From positions 1 to 64,000 of the forward strand of contig BPGO01000008.1 in NCBI GenBank assembly GCA_026003075.1: DNA of 64,000 nt, given 5' to 3'. The position numbers and the translations under genes are program-made. Below the pieces are notes generated by a model that made no database searches, had not been told where the DNA came from, and was given only the letters and a program-made list of their open reading frames with translations. Source of the stretch: Fimbriimonadales bacterium (GTDB lineage: Bacteria; Armatimonadota; Fimbriimonadia; Fimbriimonadales; GBS-DC). Below, one piece after another: positions 1 through 8,335 of the stretch. Position 1 is the first letter of the stretch. Every line of letters begins with the position of its first letter.

Positions 1-1571
1 CGTCATCCTCGATGGCGGGACTCATCGCCACGCTGGGCTACGACGGCGCCATCTATCTAATGGGGTGGACAGGCGGTTATGTGCTGCTTGCCCTTTTGCT
101 GGCTCCCTATCTCCGCAAATACCGAAAGTTTACCGTGCCCGATTTCGTGGGCGACCGCTATGCGTCGCAGACCGCCCGTACGCTCGCCGCGCTGGCGACG
201 ATTTTTATCTCGCTCGTGTATGTGGCGGGGCAGATGCGCGGCGTGGGAATCGTGTTCAGCCGATTCTTAGCCATCGACATCGCTCAAGGCGTGCTGCTGG
301 GCGTGGCAGTAACGGCGTTTTTTGCCATCTTGGGCGGGATGAAAGGCGTCACTTGGACGCAAGCCGCGCAGTATACTATCCTGATTATCGCGTATCTCAT
401 CCCAGGGGTCGCATTGGCATACCTGCTGACGGGCAATCCCATCCCTCAACTTGCGTTCGCATTCAGCAACATCAGCGAACGGCTTAACCAGCTCCAGACC
501 GATTTGGGCTTTAGCGAGTACACTGCGCCGTTTCAGAGTAAGTCGATGCTCGATGTGCTGGCGATTACGGGCGCGCTGATGGTTGGCACGGCGGGGCTAC
601 CGCATGTGATTATTCGGTTCTACACCACGCCTGATGTGCGCTCGGCGCGCTACTCGGCGTTCTGGGCGTTGCTGTTTATCGGGCTGCTGTATACCACCGC
701 GCCTGCGCTGGCGATGTTCGCCCGCTACAACTTGATTAACACGCTGCACGGCAAGCCGATGGAGCAGGTGCGCCAGATTGACTGGGTCGCCAAGTGGGAG
801 CAGACGGGGCTGCTAAAACTCGTGGATAAAAACGGCGACGGCGTCGTGCAGTTCGCGAAGGGCAAAGCGTTTTTGGAGAAAAGCGGCAAGCCCGACTTCA
901 ACGCGCCCGACAGGAGCAACCCCAACGAGGTGTATCTGGACAACGATATTATTGTCCTCTCTACGCCCGAAGTCGCGCAACTGGCGCCGTTCGTGATTGC
1001 GCTGTTGGCGGCTGGGGGGCTGGCGGCTGCGCTCTCGACGGCGTCGGGACTGCTGATTGCGATGTCCAGCGCGGTGGCGCACGATTTGTATTATCGGGTG
1101 TTCAATCCGCGCGCCCCCGAACGGCTGCGTTTGCTGGTGGGACGGCTGGCGATGGTTCCTGCGCTGTTCGCCGCGGCGTATCTGGGGATTAATCCGCCCG
1201 GTTTTGTAGCGCAGGTGGTGGCGTTCGCGTTCGGCTTGGCGGCGTCGGGGCTGTTCCCGGCGATTCTGTTGGGGATTTTTGACCGCCGTATGAATGCTCA
1301 GGGCGCTATTGCAGGCATGGTGATTGGCTTGGGCTTCACGACCGTGATGATTGCGCTGATGCGGGCGCCCCAACTCTTCGGCGCGCCCGAACCGTATCTG
1401 AAGGACTTCTTCGGGATCAGTGCGGAAGGCATCGGTATCGTGGGCATGGCTCTGAACCTGATAACCGCGCTCGTTGTCTCGCGCCTGACGCCGCCGCCCC
1501 CCGCACACATTCAGGAGATTGTGGACTCGATTCGCATCCCACGCGGCGCAGGCGAAGCGTTGGAGGAGTAA
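1..1571 (+). CDS. Sodium/solute symporter, ActP-like (5' end outside window)
   Basis: Secondary transporter of the SSS family, closest by eye to cation/acetate symporters (VC_2705 subgroup). The frame is open from base 3, and residues SSS-MAGLIATLGYDGAIYLMGW match the interior of TM2 of ActP-like proteins, so the true start lies upstream and the ATG at 12 is internal. About ten hydrophobic segments follow. Between two of them is a hydrophilic loop with an EF-hand-like DKNGDGVVQF, typical of this subgroup. The protein ends in GAGEALEE, and the DNA coding this tail is half of a direct repeat whose other copy lies at 6589. The substrate (acetate or another monocarboxylate) is inferred from the family only. 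Confidence 0.88.
   Translation, partial: SSSMAGLIATLGYDGAIYLMGWTGGYVLLALLLAPYLRKYRKFTVPDFVGDRYASQTARTLAALATIFISLVYVAGQMRGVGIVFSRFLAIDIAQGVLLGVAVTAFFAILGGMKGVTWTQAAQYTILIIAYLIPGVALAYLLTGNPIPQLAFAFSNISERLNQLQTDLGFSEYTAPFQSKSMLDVLAITGALMVGTAGLPHVIIRFYTTPDVRSARYSAFWALLFIGLLYTTAPALAMFARYNLINTLHGKPMEQVRQIDWVAKWEQTGLLKLVDKNGDGVVQFAKGKAFLEKSGKPDFNAPDRSNPNEVYLDNDIIVLSTPEVAQLAPFVIALLAAGGLAAALSTASGLLIAMSSAVAHDLYYRVFNPRAPERLRLLVGRLAMVPALFAAAYLGINPPGFVAQVVAFAFGLAASGLFPAILLGIFDRRMNAQGAIAGMVIGLGFTTVMIALMRAPQLFGAPEPYLKDFFGISAEGIGIVGMALNLITALVVSRLTPPPPAHIQEIVDSIRIPRGAGEALEE
1545..1570 (+). repeat. Direct repeat, left copy of island boundary
   Basis: A 26-bp stretch beginning GGCGCAGGCGA and ending GGAGGAGTA, at the end of the symporter gene, recurs at 6589-6614 with one difference (A versus G at position 12). 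It lies exactly where symporter sequence gives way to a transposase fragment that has lost its 5' part. It may be a recombination or attachment scar, or a copy of an interspersed repeat. Confidence 0.6.
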
Positions 1572-2122
1572 TACGGTGGCGGTGGACAGTCAGAGTGTGC
1601 CGACCACCCCAAAAGGGGGGTGCGCGGGTACGACGGTGGCGAGAAAATCAAAGGGCGTAAACGGCACAGAGTGGTAGACTCGCAGGGGAACTTGTTAGGG
1701 GTGATGGTGTCGGGCGCCGATGTGTCGGATGCGCAGGGGGCGTATGGGATTTTGGACGGGGTGTTGGGTCGGTATCGTTCGGTGCGGGTGGTGATAGCGG
1801 ATAGAGCGTATGATCGGGAGGGTTTATTGGAATAGTTGTTGGGGAAGTGGGAGGTGGGTTTGGATTGTGTGGGTCGTTTGGGGTGTGGTGGTTGTTGGGG
1901 TACGGCACGCCGTACCCGTACCGCGTCGTTGGTTGTTGTTGGGGTACGGCACGCCGTACCCGTACCGCGTCGTTGGTTGTTGGGGTACGGCATGCCGTAC
2001 CCGTACTTGTTTGTCTCGGTGTTGGGGTGTGTTGTGTGAGGTGGAGGCGGGTTGGATTTGGGTGGCAGGGATACGGCGGTTGATGCGGTATCTTGCGAGC
2101 CATGGTTCTTAAACAGCCTCTA
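1571..2122 (+). pseudogene. Decayed IS5-family transposase with right terminal inverted repeat
   Basis: Residues VDSQSVPTTPKGG (from 1577) then, after a frame change at a run of six Gs (1615-1620), RGYDGGEKIKGRKRHRVVDS and IADRAYDREGLLE match the DDE core of IS5-type transposases; seven Gs would restore the frame. The frame then meets TAG at 1833 where TGG is expected. Near 2085, RRLMRYLA resembles the usual transposase C-terminus. The sequence GGTTCTTAAACAGCCTCTAA (about 2104-2123) looks like an IS5-type terminal inverted repeat. The N-terminal third and left end are missing. Nonfunctional. Confidence 0.75.
1897..2006. repeat. Three tandem palindromic repeats inside the IS remnant
   Basis: Three copies of GGGGTACGGCAYGCCGTACCC followed by GTAC start at 1897, 1941 and 1982. 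The core GGGTACGGCATGCCGTACCC is a perfect palindrome in the third copy and has CA at the centre in the other two. The copies are separated by GTTG-rich spacers. They interrupt the transposase remnant; none of the frames through them looks coding. Confidence 0.8.
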
Positions 2123-2139
2123 AGGATGTTCTGTTTAAG
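2108..2139. repeat. Inverted repeat at the IS end
   Basis: CTTAAACAG (2108-2116) and CTGTTTAAG (2131-2139) form a 9-bp stem with a 14-nt loop just beyond the IS right end. It lies about 65 bp past the 3' end of the HerA gene on the opposite strand. It could be a pair of abutting IS ends or a weak terminator. Confidence 0.4.
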
Positions 2140-2204
2140 CTTTTGCTGTTCTCGCAGTTTCAAGAGTTACGACTTGGAGAGGCGAGGTCATCTCCAAATC
2201 TAAC

Positions 2205-3968
2205 CTATTCCAGCTGTAGTGATTGTTGCTGGACGAGGTTATTGACTTTCACTAATTCATCAGGCTCCGTGAACGCAGTGAAAAACAGAGGACGCCCACT
2301 AAAAGACAAAGGTGAGACAGGCCCTACTGCCATAAACGGAAATTCTTTCATGTGATTTTGAGGAAAGCTATGGGGGTCGCGAAACGATTGATACAGCTCC
2401 ATCGCGCGGTCGTCTCCGCCAATGAACTCGCGCAATCGGCGAAACTCTTCCCCAAGTGCCAGCCCAAACCCGAAGAACAGGATACGCAGTTGCTGAATAA
2501 TCTCGTTATCCAACCCTCCAAGCGTTTGGCTTATAAAGCACCAACCAACCCCATATTTACGGGTTTCACGTACCGCAGTACGCAGCTGCGCACGTAGGAT
2601 ATCCGCTTGGGTGCCACGTTCTATGGAACCACTGGGCGCATGTCGATGTGCTTCATCAAGAATCACAAGAATATTTGCAGTTGTATTTGTACTTAGTGTG
2701 TTCTGTGAACCATTCACAAGCGCATTGAGCAGTTTGACGAGAATGCGCTTTTGTAAATCTTCTGACCAAATATTTCGATTCCCCTGCTCAGATATATCAA
2801 TAACTATGATAGGTCGGGCATTATTACTCTGTTGAGTTTGTAGGAGATCTTTGACGATTCCATACAATTTTCGTCGCCCCTGACCAGAGGCAAACAGTTG
2901 AGCGAGTGGCTGCCAATGATCCTTGTACAGAGGTTCCAATTCGGGCTGTTGTAGTAGTTTGCTCACCCGGTCTTGTAATTGCTGCTTACGCGTAGGCGTA
3001 GAGTAAACATACTCTGCATGTTTGTTCTGTGATAGTACTTCTAAAGCATGTTTTAGACAATCTATTGAGTCCAGCTCGTCCAATTTTTTTTGTTTGAGTG
3101 CCTCACGAATTACCTCTGCGGCACGGCGGGAGTTATCTATTGAGCCGCTTGGAATACCCAACTGCTCGGTAAACCGTTGTGATACGAGTAGCTCTTCGAG
3201 AAGATCCCATTCATCGAGCTGGATATCCGAAATCGCATAGCGGCGGAATTCCCGCCCCATACTGCGCAGGATAGTATCCATTGGCAACCCTTGTTGACCA
3301 ACACGCGTGCCTTGCAGCTCAAGAGAAAACTCGCCCTGCGGGTCTATAATGAGAATGCTCATCTCCTTGTGCCTTGCGTAAGCGAGGAGTATCATTTTGG
3401 CAAGCCCCGATTTCCCTGAACCTGTCTTACCAAAGATACCCAGATGATAGGCTTCTCCTGCCCCTCCCTGCCCACTTCCAAAATGCTTGAACCACATCGG
3501 CAACAAAATGTCGTTAGCATATGCCTTTCCGAGGTAGAAAACTTCATTACTGTAAACAGTCAATAGTTTGTTTAGGATTTCCTGGTTTACTCGAAACACA
3601 CGCGTTCCTGTGGACGGCACCATACCTAATACATCGGGTTCATACTGACCCTGGTTTTCGCAGAAAGTGGCACCGACAACCAGCGCGGCAGTACGAGTGT
3701 CTTGGCGATTCGTTATTGGCGGTATCTCACCGGTGCGTTTGATGAGGTTGCGAAATACAGAGTCCTCATGCCAACGATTTCGCAATTCCACACTGACAAT
3801 CTGTCCAACGGTGATGACAGGTCTTCCGTTTTGACACGCCTGGAACGCTACTAATGCCCCCACTACACGCTCCTCTGACGCTTCCATGAGCAGGTCTATG
3901 GTCAGCTCCGTGTTCGTAGAGGGGCTGCCTACAACTCCTATGTCCTGAGTATTCTGTGGTAAGTTCAT
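2205..3968 (-). CDS. HerA-like hexameric ATPase/DNA translocase
   Basis: A 587-residue FtsK/HerA-class P-loop ATPase, predicted to pump DNA through a hexameric ring. Walker A is GKTGSGKSG at about 180-188, followed by the HerA-type strand ILIIDPQGEF (about 206-214). Walker B is ILVILDEAH at about 433-441, and RTAVRETRKYG downstream fits the arginine-finger region. The first 150 residues resemble the HAS-barrel of HerA proteins. The ATG overlaps the NurA stop by 4 nt (ATGA), with GAGGTGA as ribosome binding site, so the two are co-translated. HerA-NurA pairs resect DNA ends in archaea; in bacteria HerA is often a defence component. Third gene of the cassette. Confidence 0.9.
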   Translation of the reverse strand: MNLPQNTQDIGVVGSPSTNTELTIDLLMEASEERVVGALVAFQACQNGRPVITVGQIVSVELRNRWHEDSVFRNLIKRTGEIPPITNRQDTRTAALVVGATFCENQGQYEPDVLGMVPSTGTRVFRVNQEILNKLLTVYSNEVFYLGKAYANDILLPMWFKHFGSGQGGAGEAYHLGIFGKTGSGKSGLAKMILLAYARHKEMSILIIDPQGEFSLELQGTRVGQQGLPMDTILRSMGREFRRYAISDIQLDEWDLLEELLVSQRFTEQLGIPSGSIDNSRRAAEVIREALKQKKLDELDSIDCLKHALEVLSQNKHAEYVYSTPTRKQQLQDRVSKLLQQPELEPLYKDHWQPLAQLFASGQGRRKLYGIVKDLLQTQQSNNARPIIVIDISEQGNRNIWSEDLQKRILVKLLNALVNGSQNTLSTNTTANILVILDEAHRHAPSGSIERGTQADILRAQLRTAVRETRKYGVGWCFISQTLGGLDNEIIQQLRILFFGFGLALGEEFRRLREFIGGDDRAMELYQSFRDPHSFPQNHMKEFPFMAVGPVSPLSFSGRPLFFTAFTEPDELVKVNNLVQQQSLQLE

Positions 3969-5101
3969 AGTGTATCACCTCGTCCACTTTCAGTGCGATA
4001 GCTCTGTAAAAAGAGCAGGGTGGTTTCCTCGTCAATGGATTCACCAGCAATTTGCTGCGCAATTACCTGCTCCGCAACTTTTATACCCGCCCCCAAACTT
4101 TTCACCATTTGATCGGCTAGAAACAGCGGATAGGGTTCGCGGACAGCAGGCGAGAAAAGCTGGCGTTGAATACCCTCGAGCACCATCGCAAGTCGAGACT
4201 TATTATGTGCTACTGCGCTGGGAATTTCCAAACGAACAGCTGCTGTCCACGCATATGGACGGAAGTAGACCACCGACAGGTCGTGCATCGCTTGATTGAG
4301 CTTTTTGTTGTCGGCAGGCGCAGGAAGATGATAGCTCGATAATGGGTGGTCGAGCGACAAAGGCTTTGTGTACTCACCCGGATCGAGAATGAGAGTTGCA
4401 AGGGTCTTACCATCGATGTTCATGAGGTTTTTGTGAAGTTGAATCCCCGCTTTGTTAACAAGTTCATTATGCGATGTAAATTTGGGAACAGCGACTGTTC
4501 TTTGACTTTGTAGAAGTTCTAACAATTTTTTAAATAATTGATTAGATTCCCAATGTTCACGCAAAGCATCCGCAAGCGGGCTAGCGACCTCGCCCAATTG
4601 CGAAACGCCTTGATTGATGTAAATAATCAGCGACGCGAATGAGCCGTCGAGGAGCACCAAATCGTGCGGTGAGACTGCCGCGAGTTCGATCTCCATACTC
4701 ACCATCAGCCCTCTCAAGGCATTGGTAGGTTGCCCCTGATGGGGCACGCCGTCAACCCAAATTCGATAGTGTGGCTCAGGCCAGTGGCGGTGCGCTTCTT
4801 TCACTGTTCCTTCCACAGCGATTGCTGCAGCCGCGCACAAATCTAATGCTGTGAGACGATGGACCTGATACGAACCGTCGATACCGACAACACTCGGCTC
4901 ACGAGGTACATCTAAATTTGTTTTGCAGCAAATAATTCCAGCCTGCTGTGCTTTTTGGCGCAACTCCTCACGATGATCCTGTAGGCATTGAATTCGTTTG
5001 TGGATGCTCTCTGCTACAGGCAAGGTGTGGTTTAGCAGTTCTTTCACCATCGCATCAGGTAGGTCGCCAAACAGGTACTCTTCCCGCTCTATTTCTGCCA
5101 T
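3965..5101 (-). CDS. nurA: NurA-domain nuclease
   Basis: A 378-residue NurA-family nuclease, expected to be an RNase H-fold 5'-3' exo- and endonuclease working with HerA. The signature GIDGSYQVHR lies at about 73-82. A second acidic motif, VLLDGSF, follows at about 150, and LILDPGEYTKP at about 238-247 supplies the late catalytic Asp. ATG 5101 is preferred because GAGGAG sits 8 nt upstream; an in-frame GTG at 5110 is the alternative. The start overlaps the end of the DruA-like gene by 13 nt and the stop overlaps HerA by 4 nt, so the three genes form one transcription and translation unit. Confidence 0.88.
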   Translation of the reverse strand: MAEIEREEYLFGDLPDAMVKELLNHTLPVAESIHKRIQCLQDHREELRQKAQQAGIICCKTNLDVPREPSVVGIDGSYQVHRLTALDLCAAAAIAVEGTVKEAHRHWPEPHYRIWVDGVPHQGQPTNALRGLMVSMEIELAAVSPHDLVLLDGSFASLIIYINQGVSQLGEVASPLADALREHWESNQLFKKLLELLQSQRTVAVPKFTSHNELVNKAGIQLHKNLMNIDGKTLATLILDPGEYTKPLSLDHPLSSYHLPAPADNKKLNQAMHDLSVVYFRPYAWTAAVRLEIPSAVAHNKSRLAMVLEGIQRQLFSPAVREPYPLFLADQMVKSLGAGIKVAEQVIAQQIAGESIDEETTLLFLQSYRTESGRGDTL

Positions 5102-6240
5102 AATCGCCACTCCTCACGGTGGAATTGCTTATACGACTCATCACGCGCCGCGCGGGGCAACAGCCAACGCTCACGGAAAAACGCAAAGTATTCGGCCATC
5201 GTGCCGCACCAGTAATCTAACTGCTCCGTTTCACCCCGCAAAAACTCGCATGTGTTCCTCGCCAACGGTGCGACAAAAATCTCGCGACGCACCTGATGCC
5301 TTAGCCAATGCTCAGGCAAACCTAGCTGCTTTAGACATTTGCGCACCACCTCATGACGGTTTCTGAACTTTCCACCACCCCAACCTTCCGCTTTCGCCGT
5401 TCCCTCACAGTGCTGCTGCGCAAACGCCAACAACTGCTCATAAAGTCCGTTCGCAAAATGAAAGGTTCCCCAGCCGACCGTAAAACCGACACGGATGAGT
5501 AGAGGACGATTGCCAAACTTCACGCGGTTATAAAGAGAAGAACGCCCCAGTGCAGACATGGTGGTGACCATCGCCAAATCACCCGATAGCACGCGCTGGT
5601 TCAATACGGTTCGCTGACCCGCGTAGCGATTGCGAAACGCTTCAGCAATCTCAAAACTAGTGGCAACCATCGCGATAAACTTGCCCATCAGTAGGCGTGA
5701 GTAAGGAGGCACTGCACCCAGCACATAAGCATCCATCACATGCGCCAATCGTGCCTTCCGCTGCTCAAAACTCCAGCCAACCCACGCATCACGCGCACGC
5801 AAACTAAACACAGGATCCGCTAATCCGAGAAGACCTATCAACTTGCCGTTGCTTTCATCGAATATCAAGAAACGCAGTCGCCTCCCATAACCATTGGAAA
5901 CGGGGATACTCCAGTGCAAACTGGCGTATCTAAACAGACGAGCATACTCCGTATCGGGTTGCACAAGCAACAGTTTGGGTTGGATGAGAGGGGGAACCAC
6001 CTCGTCGCCGTTGGCGATGTATCGAAGCAGTTGCGGTTCGTATGAACGCAGAGCAGGTTCGGCTTTGGCGATCGCGGTCTGCACGGCGAGCGCATGGACC
6101 CGTCGCAGAGCCTTCTTCTCTTCACTTGGCAACACCAAGCCATCCTCGCTGAACCTATAGCCCTGCTTACGCATATATTGGCGAATGAGACTGCTTAGCT
6201 GGGCTTCAGAAACTTGATTTGTATCTAGTTCCGTTCCCAT
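5089..6240 (-). CDS. DruA-like protein (DUF4338)
   Basis: A 383-residue protein recognised as DUF4338, the family of DruA from the type of anti-phage system called Druantia. Hallmarks are RRLRFLIFDESNGKLIGLLG (about 120-139), DPVFSLRARDAWVGWSFEQR (142-161), an AYVLGAVPPY segment (171-180), GKFIAMVATS (186-195) and TTMSALGRSSLYNR (226-239). The biochemical role of DUF4338 is not known to me. It is first in a minus-strand cassette with NurA and HerA and has no Druantia helicase (DruE) nearby. Codon and base composition is more A+T-rich than in neighbouring housekeeping genes, suggesting transfer. The family call is fairly sure, the function is not. Confidence 0.8.
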   Translation of the reverse strand: MGTELDTNQVSEAQLSSLIRQYMRKQGYRFSEDGLVLPSEEKKALRRVHALAVQTAIAKAEPALRSYEPQLLRYIANGDEVVPPLIQPKLLLVQPDTEYARLFRYASLHWSIPVSNGYGRRLRFLIFDESNGKLIGLLGLADPVFSLRARDAWVGWSFEQRKARLAHVMDAYVLGAVPPYSRLLMGKFIAMVATSFEIAEAFRNRYAGQRTVLNQRVLSGDLAMVTTMSALGRSSLYNRVKFGNRPLLIRVGFTVGWGTFHFANGLYEQLLAFAQQHCEGTAKAEGWGGGKFRNRHEVVRKCLKQLGLPEHWLRHQVRREIFVAPLARNTCEFLRGETEQLDYWCGTMAEYFAFFRERWLLPRAARDESYKQFHREEWRLWQK

Positions 6241-6308
6241 ACTTTATGATCTTTCTCTGCTAACCGCTGAAGTCCTGCTTGCAAGTCTACCCTTTAGCCT
6301 TCTGCTGG

Positions 6309-6321
6309 ATTATATGATACT
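6309..6321. promoter_or_regulatory. Divergent promoter of the DruA-NurA-HerA cassette and the 6328 ORF
   Basis: On the minus strand TATAAT (6314-6309) lies about 70 nt before the DruA-like ATG. On the plus strand GATACT (6316-6321) lies 6 nt before the TTG at 6328, the leaderless spacing seen for many genes in this window. The two elements almost touch, so use of one may interfere with the other. Confidence 0.45.
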
Positions 6322-6327
6322 CGATAT

Positions 6328-6615
6328 TTGTGTGACTACCGAAACAGAAATAAACTGTTGAAGGTTACGTTCAATCTGGACGAGCTACAAGCGTTTATTC
6401 GCGAGCTGTACGCTGACTATGCGCAGGTACGATGGACGCTGCAGTACGGAATGAATAACTACAAGCAGCCGTGTGCGCGTGCTGGGCGTGAGTTATTCAT
6501 CGCGAACTACCCGATTCAGGCGCGGGATTCCTCGCCGCAACTCGCTTTAGTTTTCGAGAGGAACTGGAGCCGTTTCTATTCCACTGCAGGCGCAGGCGAG
6601 GCGTTGGAGGAGTAG
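6328..6615 (+). CDS. Short unidentified ORF divergent from the DruA-NurA-HerA cassette
   Basis: A 95-residue ORF from a TTG placed 6 nt after a -10-like GATACT. The first half (KLLKVTFNLDELQAFIREL) reads like a compact helical domain; NLDEL-type starts occur in small effector-associated adaptor domains, but I cannot assign it. The second half ends in GAGEALEE, identical to the symporter C-terminus, because it runs into the right direct repeat. It is therefore either a real small gene truncated by the island boundary, or a chance frame through an interspersed repeat. Confidence 0.4.
   Translation: MCDYRNRNKLLKVTFNLDELQAFIRELYADYAQVRWTLQYGMNNYKQPCARAGRELFIANYPIQARDSSPQLALVFERNWSRFYSTAGAGEALEE
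6589..6614 (+). repeat. Direct repeat, right copy of island boundary
   Basis: Matches 1545-1570 in 25 of 26 positions. The two copies are 5044 bp apart and enclose the IS remnant and the DruA/NurA/HerA cassette. It continues directly into the inverted repeat at 6664-6711. Confidence 0.6.
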
Positions 6616-6663
6616 GGTGTCCCCCAGCACGGGTGAGAACCGATTTTGGCTGCGGGTGGAGGG

Positions 6664-6711
6664 TTAGGGAACGCGATGGCGGTGAGGCGCGCTCACCCCA
6701 TCGCGCCCTAA
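6664..6711. terminator. Large hairpin between the island and the decayed gene
   Basis: TTAGGG, GCGATGG and GGTGAG on the left pair with CTCACC, CCATCGC and CCCTAA on the right, giving an interrupted stem of about 19 bp around a 5-nt loop. It ends one base before the stop codon of the minus-strand pseudogene. It has no T-run, so it may be a repeat element rather than a Rho-independent terminator. Confidence 0.5.
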
Positions 6712-8163
6712 TCATCGCGGCGACATCTTGACCTCCAAGTGATCGGGATGGAACTCTATCCAGTACACATTACCATGTTTATCCACATCCCACAGGTTCC
6801 CATCAGCCGCCCGACCAAGTTCTCCTGCTGTCCATAGCTGCCGATCAGTCGCAGATTCGAAGCCGAGGACGGACCAGACGTCCCATCCGGCGTCGAACTC
6901 AATAATCCAGAAGCCCTGTCCATCGCGGAGCTATGCCACGATCCGCGTCAGCAGGCATCGTCGACCGATCCAATCGCCGGCGTGTCGCGCTAGGTAGACC
7001 CGATAGAGATGCCCTTGTCCTCGACTGTCGCAATCGCAAGGTGTCTCTCCAGAGTTCACCGTGCCCACGTTATACCCGTCCCACACAGTTCGGGACGCGG
7101 TCGACTAATGTCCACGACGCCACTCGAACTACTGACGCACCGTCTGCCTTCAGGATCGAACCGCTTTGTAGGGTATCGTGCGTTACTACAAGAGCGTGAT
7201 TGGGTCAGTCGGTTTCGGGGTTGCCTCGTCGAGAGCTTGTTTCGAGTGTCTGCGCAAACTGAACCTCCATCCGCCCCTCCGCGCGGACGTCGTAATCGCT
7301 TGCTGTGATAATCTGCGCCCCGATAGCGGTCGATTCCGACGGATTGTAGCTTTCGATGGGTGATCCAGCAGACTGCGATCCCCATCCGGAGTGGACGACC
7401 AGCAAGCGTCCTTGGCGGGCAACTGGCGCTGTTCCACCCTGCGTTCGAAACGATTTGGCAAGCCAACTTGAAGTAGACCCTTCCGTTGCGTATCCACCTC
7501 CAAGAGACAACTCGGGTGGCGATTTCGAGTCTAAGCGAAACTCTGTTGGTCGCGCGCCGTTTGATCCGCCTCTCCCACTGCCTCCGTGCGCTGCTTGTCG
7601 TACGTTCCGTCGGGGCGGTCAGATGGCTGCCACGCACTGCGTTGGCATCTGTCCACATAGAGCCAGTCCTTGTTCGTCCACCCGCATTCGGGAGTGGGAT
7701 CGCCGTGTTTGAGTTTGTATGGTGCGCACCCACTGTGCCCTGCCGATTGTAGACCTGCACCCACGGCGCCATGCTGGTCAGTCTTCTGTCGAGGTCTCTG
7801 CTTGAGCGTCGGGTAGCTCGAGATTCTTGTCACTAGTGGCGCAGAGGGTCGGCGATAGTAGAACCAGTTGCCATCCCAGCTGACACAGAAGGTCGTGGGT
7901 CCACCGCCTGGTAGCGGTTCCCGCAACTCGTCACCGTTCTCCTCGCTGATCAGCCGTGAGCCAGGAAAGCGCACACGAAGTTGGGTCGGCTTCTCACCGT
8001 AGGCAACTTTGAACAGGGAGACGGGGCGTGAGTCGGTTTGGATAGGAGGCGTTCGTCCAAAGCTCACGGCTGCAATGGTCAGCAAGCTAATCAGCACCAG
8101 CAGCATCGGTGCGAGTTCACTCAGGGTTTCACTCATTCGTAGGGTTTTTCGCATGGTTCTCAC
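6712..8163 (-). pseudogene. Decayed gene for a secreted or anchored protein
   Basis: The start at 8163 has a good ribosome binding site (TTGAGGTGAG). It encodes a hydrophobic segment (about 20-36, LLVLISLLTIAAVSF) followed by an apparently exported domain with FCVSWDGNWFYYRR. The frame then changes several times. Coding-like pieces continue in other frames: LLVVHSGWGSQSAG near 7410, SDYDVRAEGRMEVQFAQ near 7290, and YNVGTVNSGETPCDCDSRGQ near 7040. After an in-frame TAG come GFWIIEFDAGWDVWSVLG and a final ...DHLEVKMSPR ending at 6712. Several indels and one stop make it nonfunctional. The W- and D-rich pattern is compatible with beta-propeller blades; no family is recognised. It follows the sigma-fusion operon on the same strand. 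Confidence 0.6.
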
Positions 8164-8169
8164 CTCAAC

Positions 8170-8313
8170 TTAGTTTTGGAGTTGCTGCAATCGGCGCAGG
8201 CGATAGGTTTTCTTTGATTTGTCTTCGCGCTCCATCAGGTCGCCCACCGTATCGGGACGCCGACGCGGGTTATCGCGTGTGTCCGGTAGCGTTAGATGCT
8301 CCCCGTCGTTGAT
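8170..8313 (-). CDS. 47-codon ORF with no standard start codon
   Basis: An open frame rich in Arg and Lys (ends KKTYRLRRLQQLQN) lies between the 487-residue gene and the pseudogene. A -10-like TATAAT (8328-8323) is followed after 9 nt by ATC AAC GAC, exactly where a leaderless ATG would be expected. Either ATG has mutated to ATC, or a rare AUC start or the internal ATG at 8241 is used. Third codon positions are G+C-rich as in real genes here. Confidence 0.3.
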   Translation of the reverse strand: MNDGEHLTLPDTRDNPRRRPDTVGDLMEREDKSKKTYRLRRLQQLQN

Positions 8314-8335
8314 GGATACCCTATTATAGCGCCCT

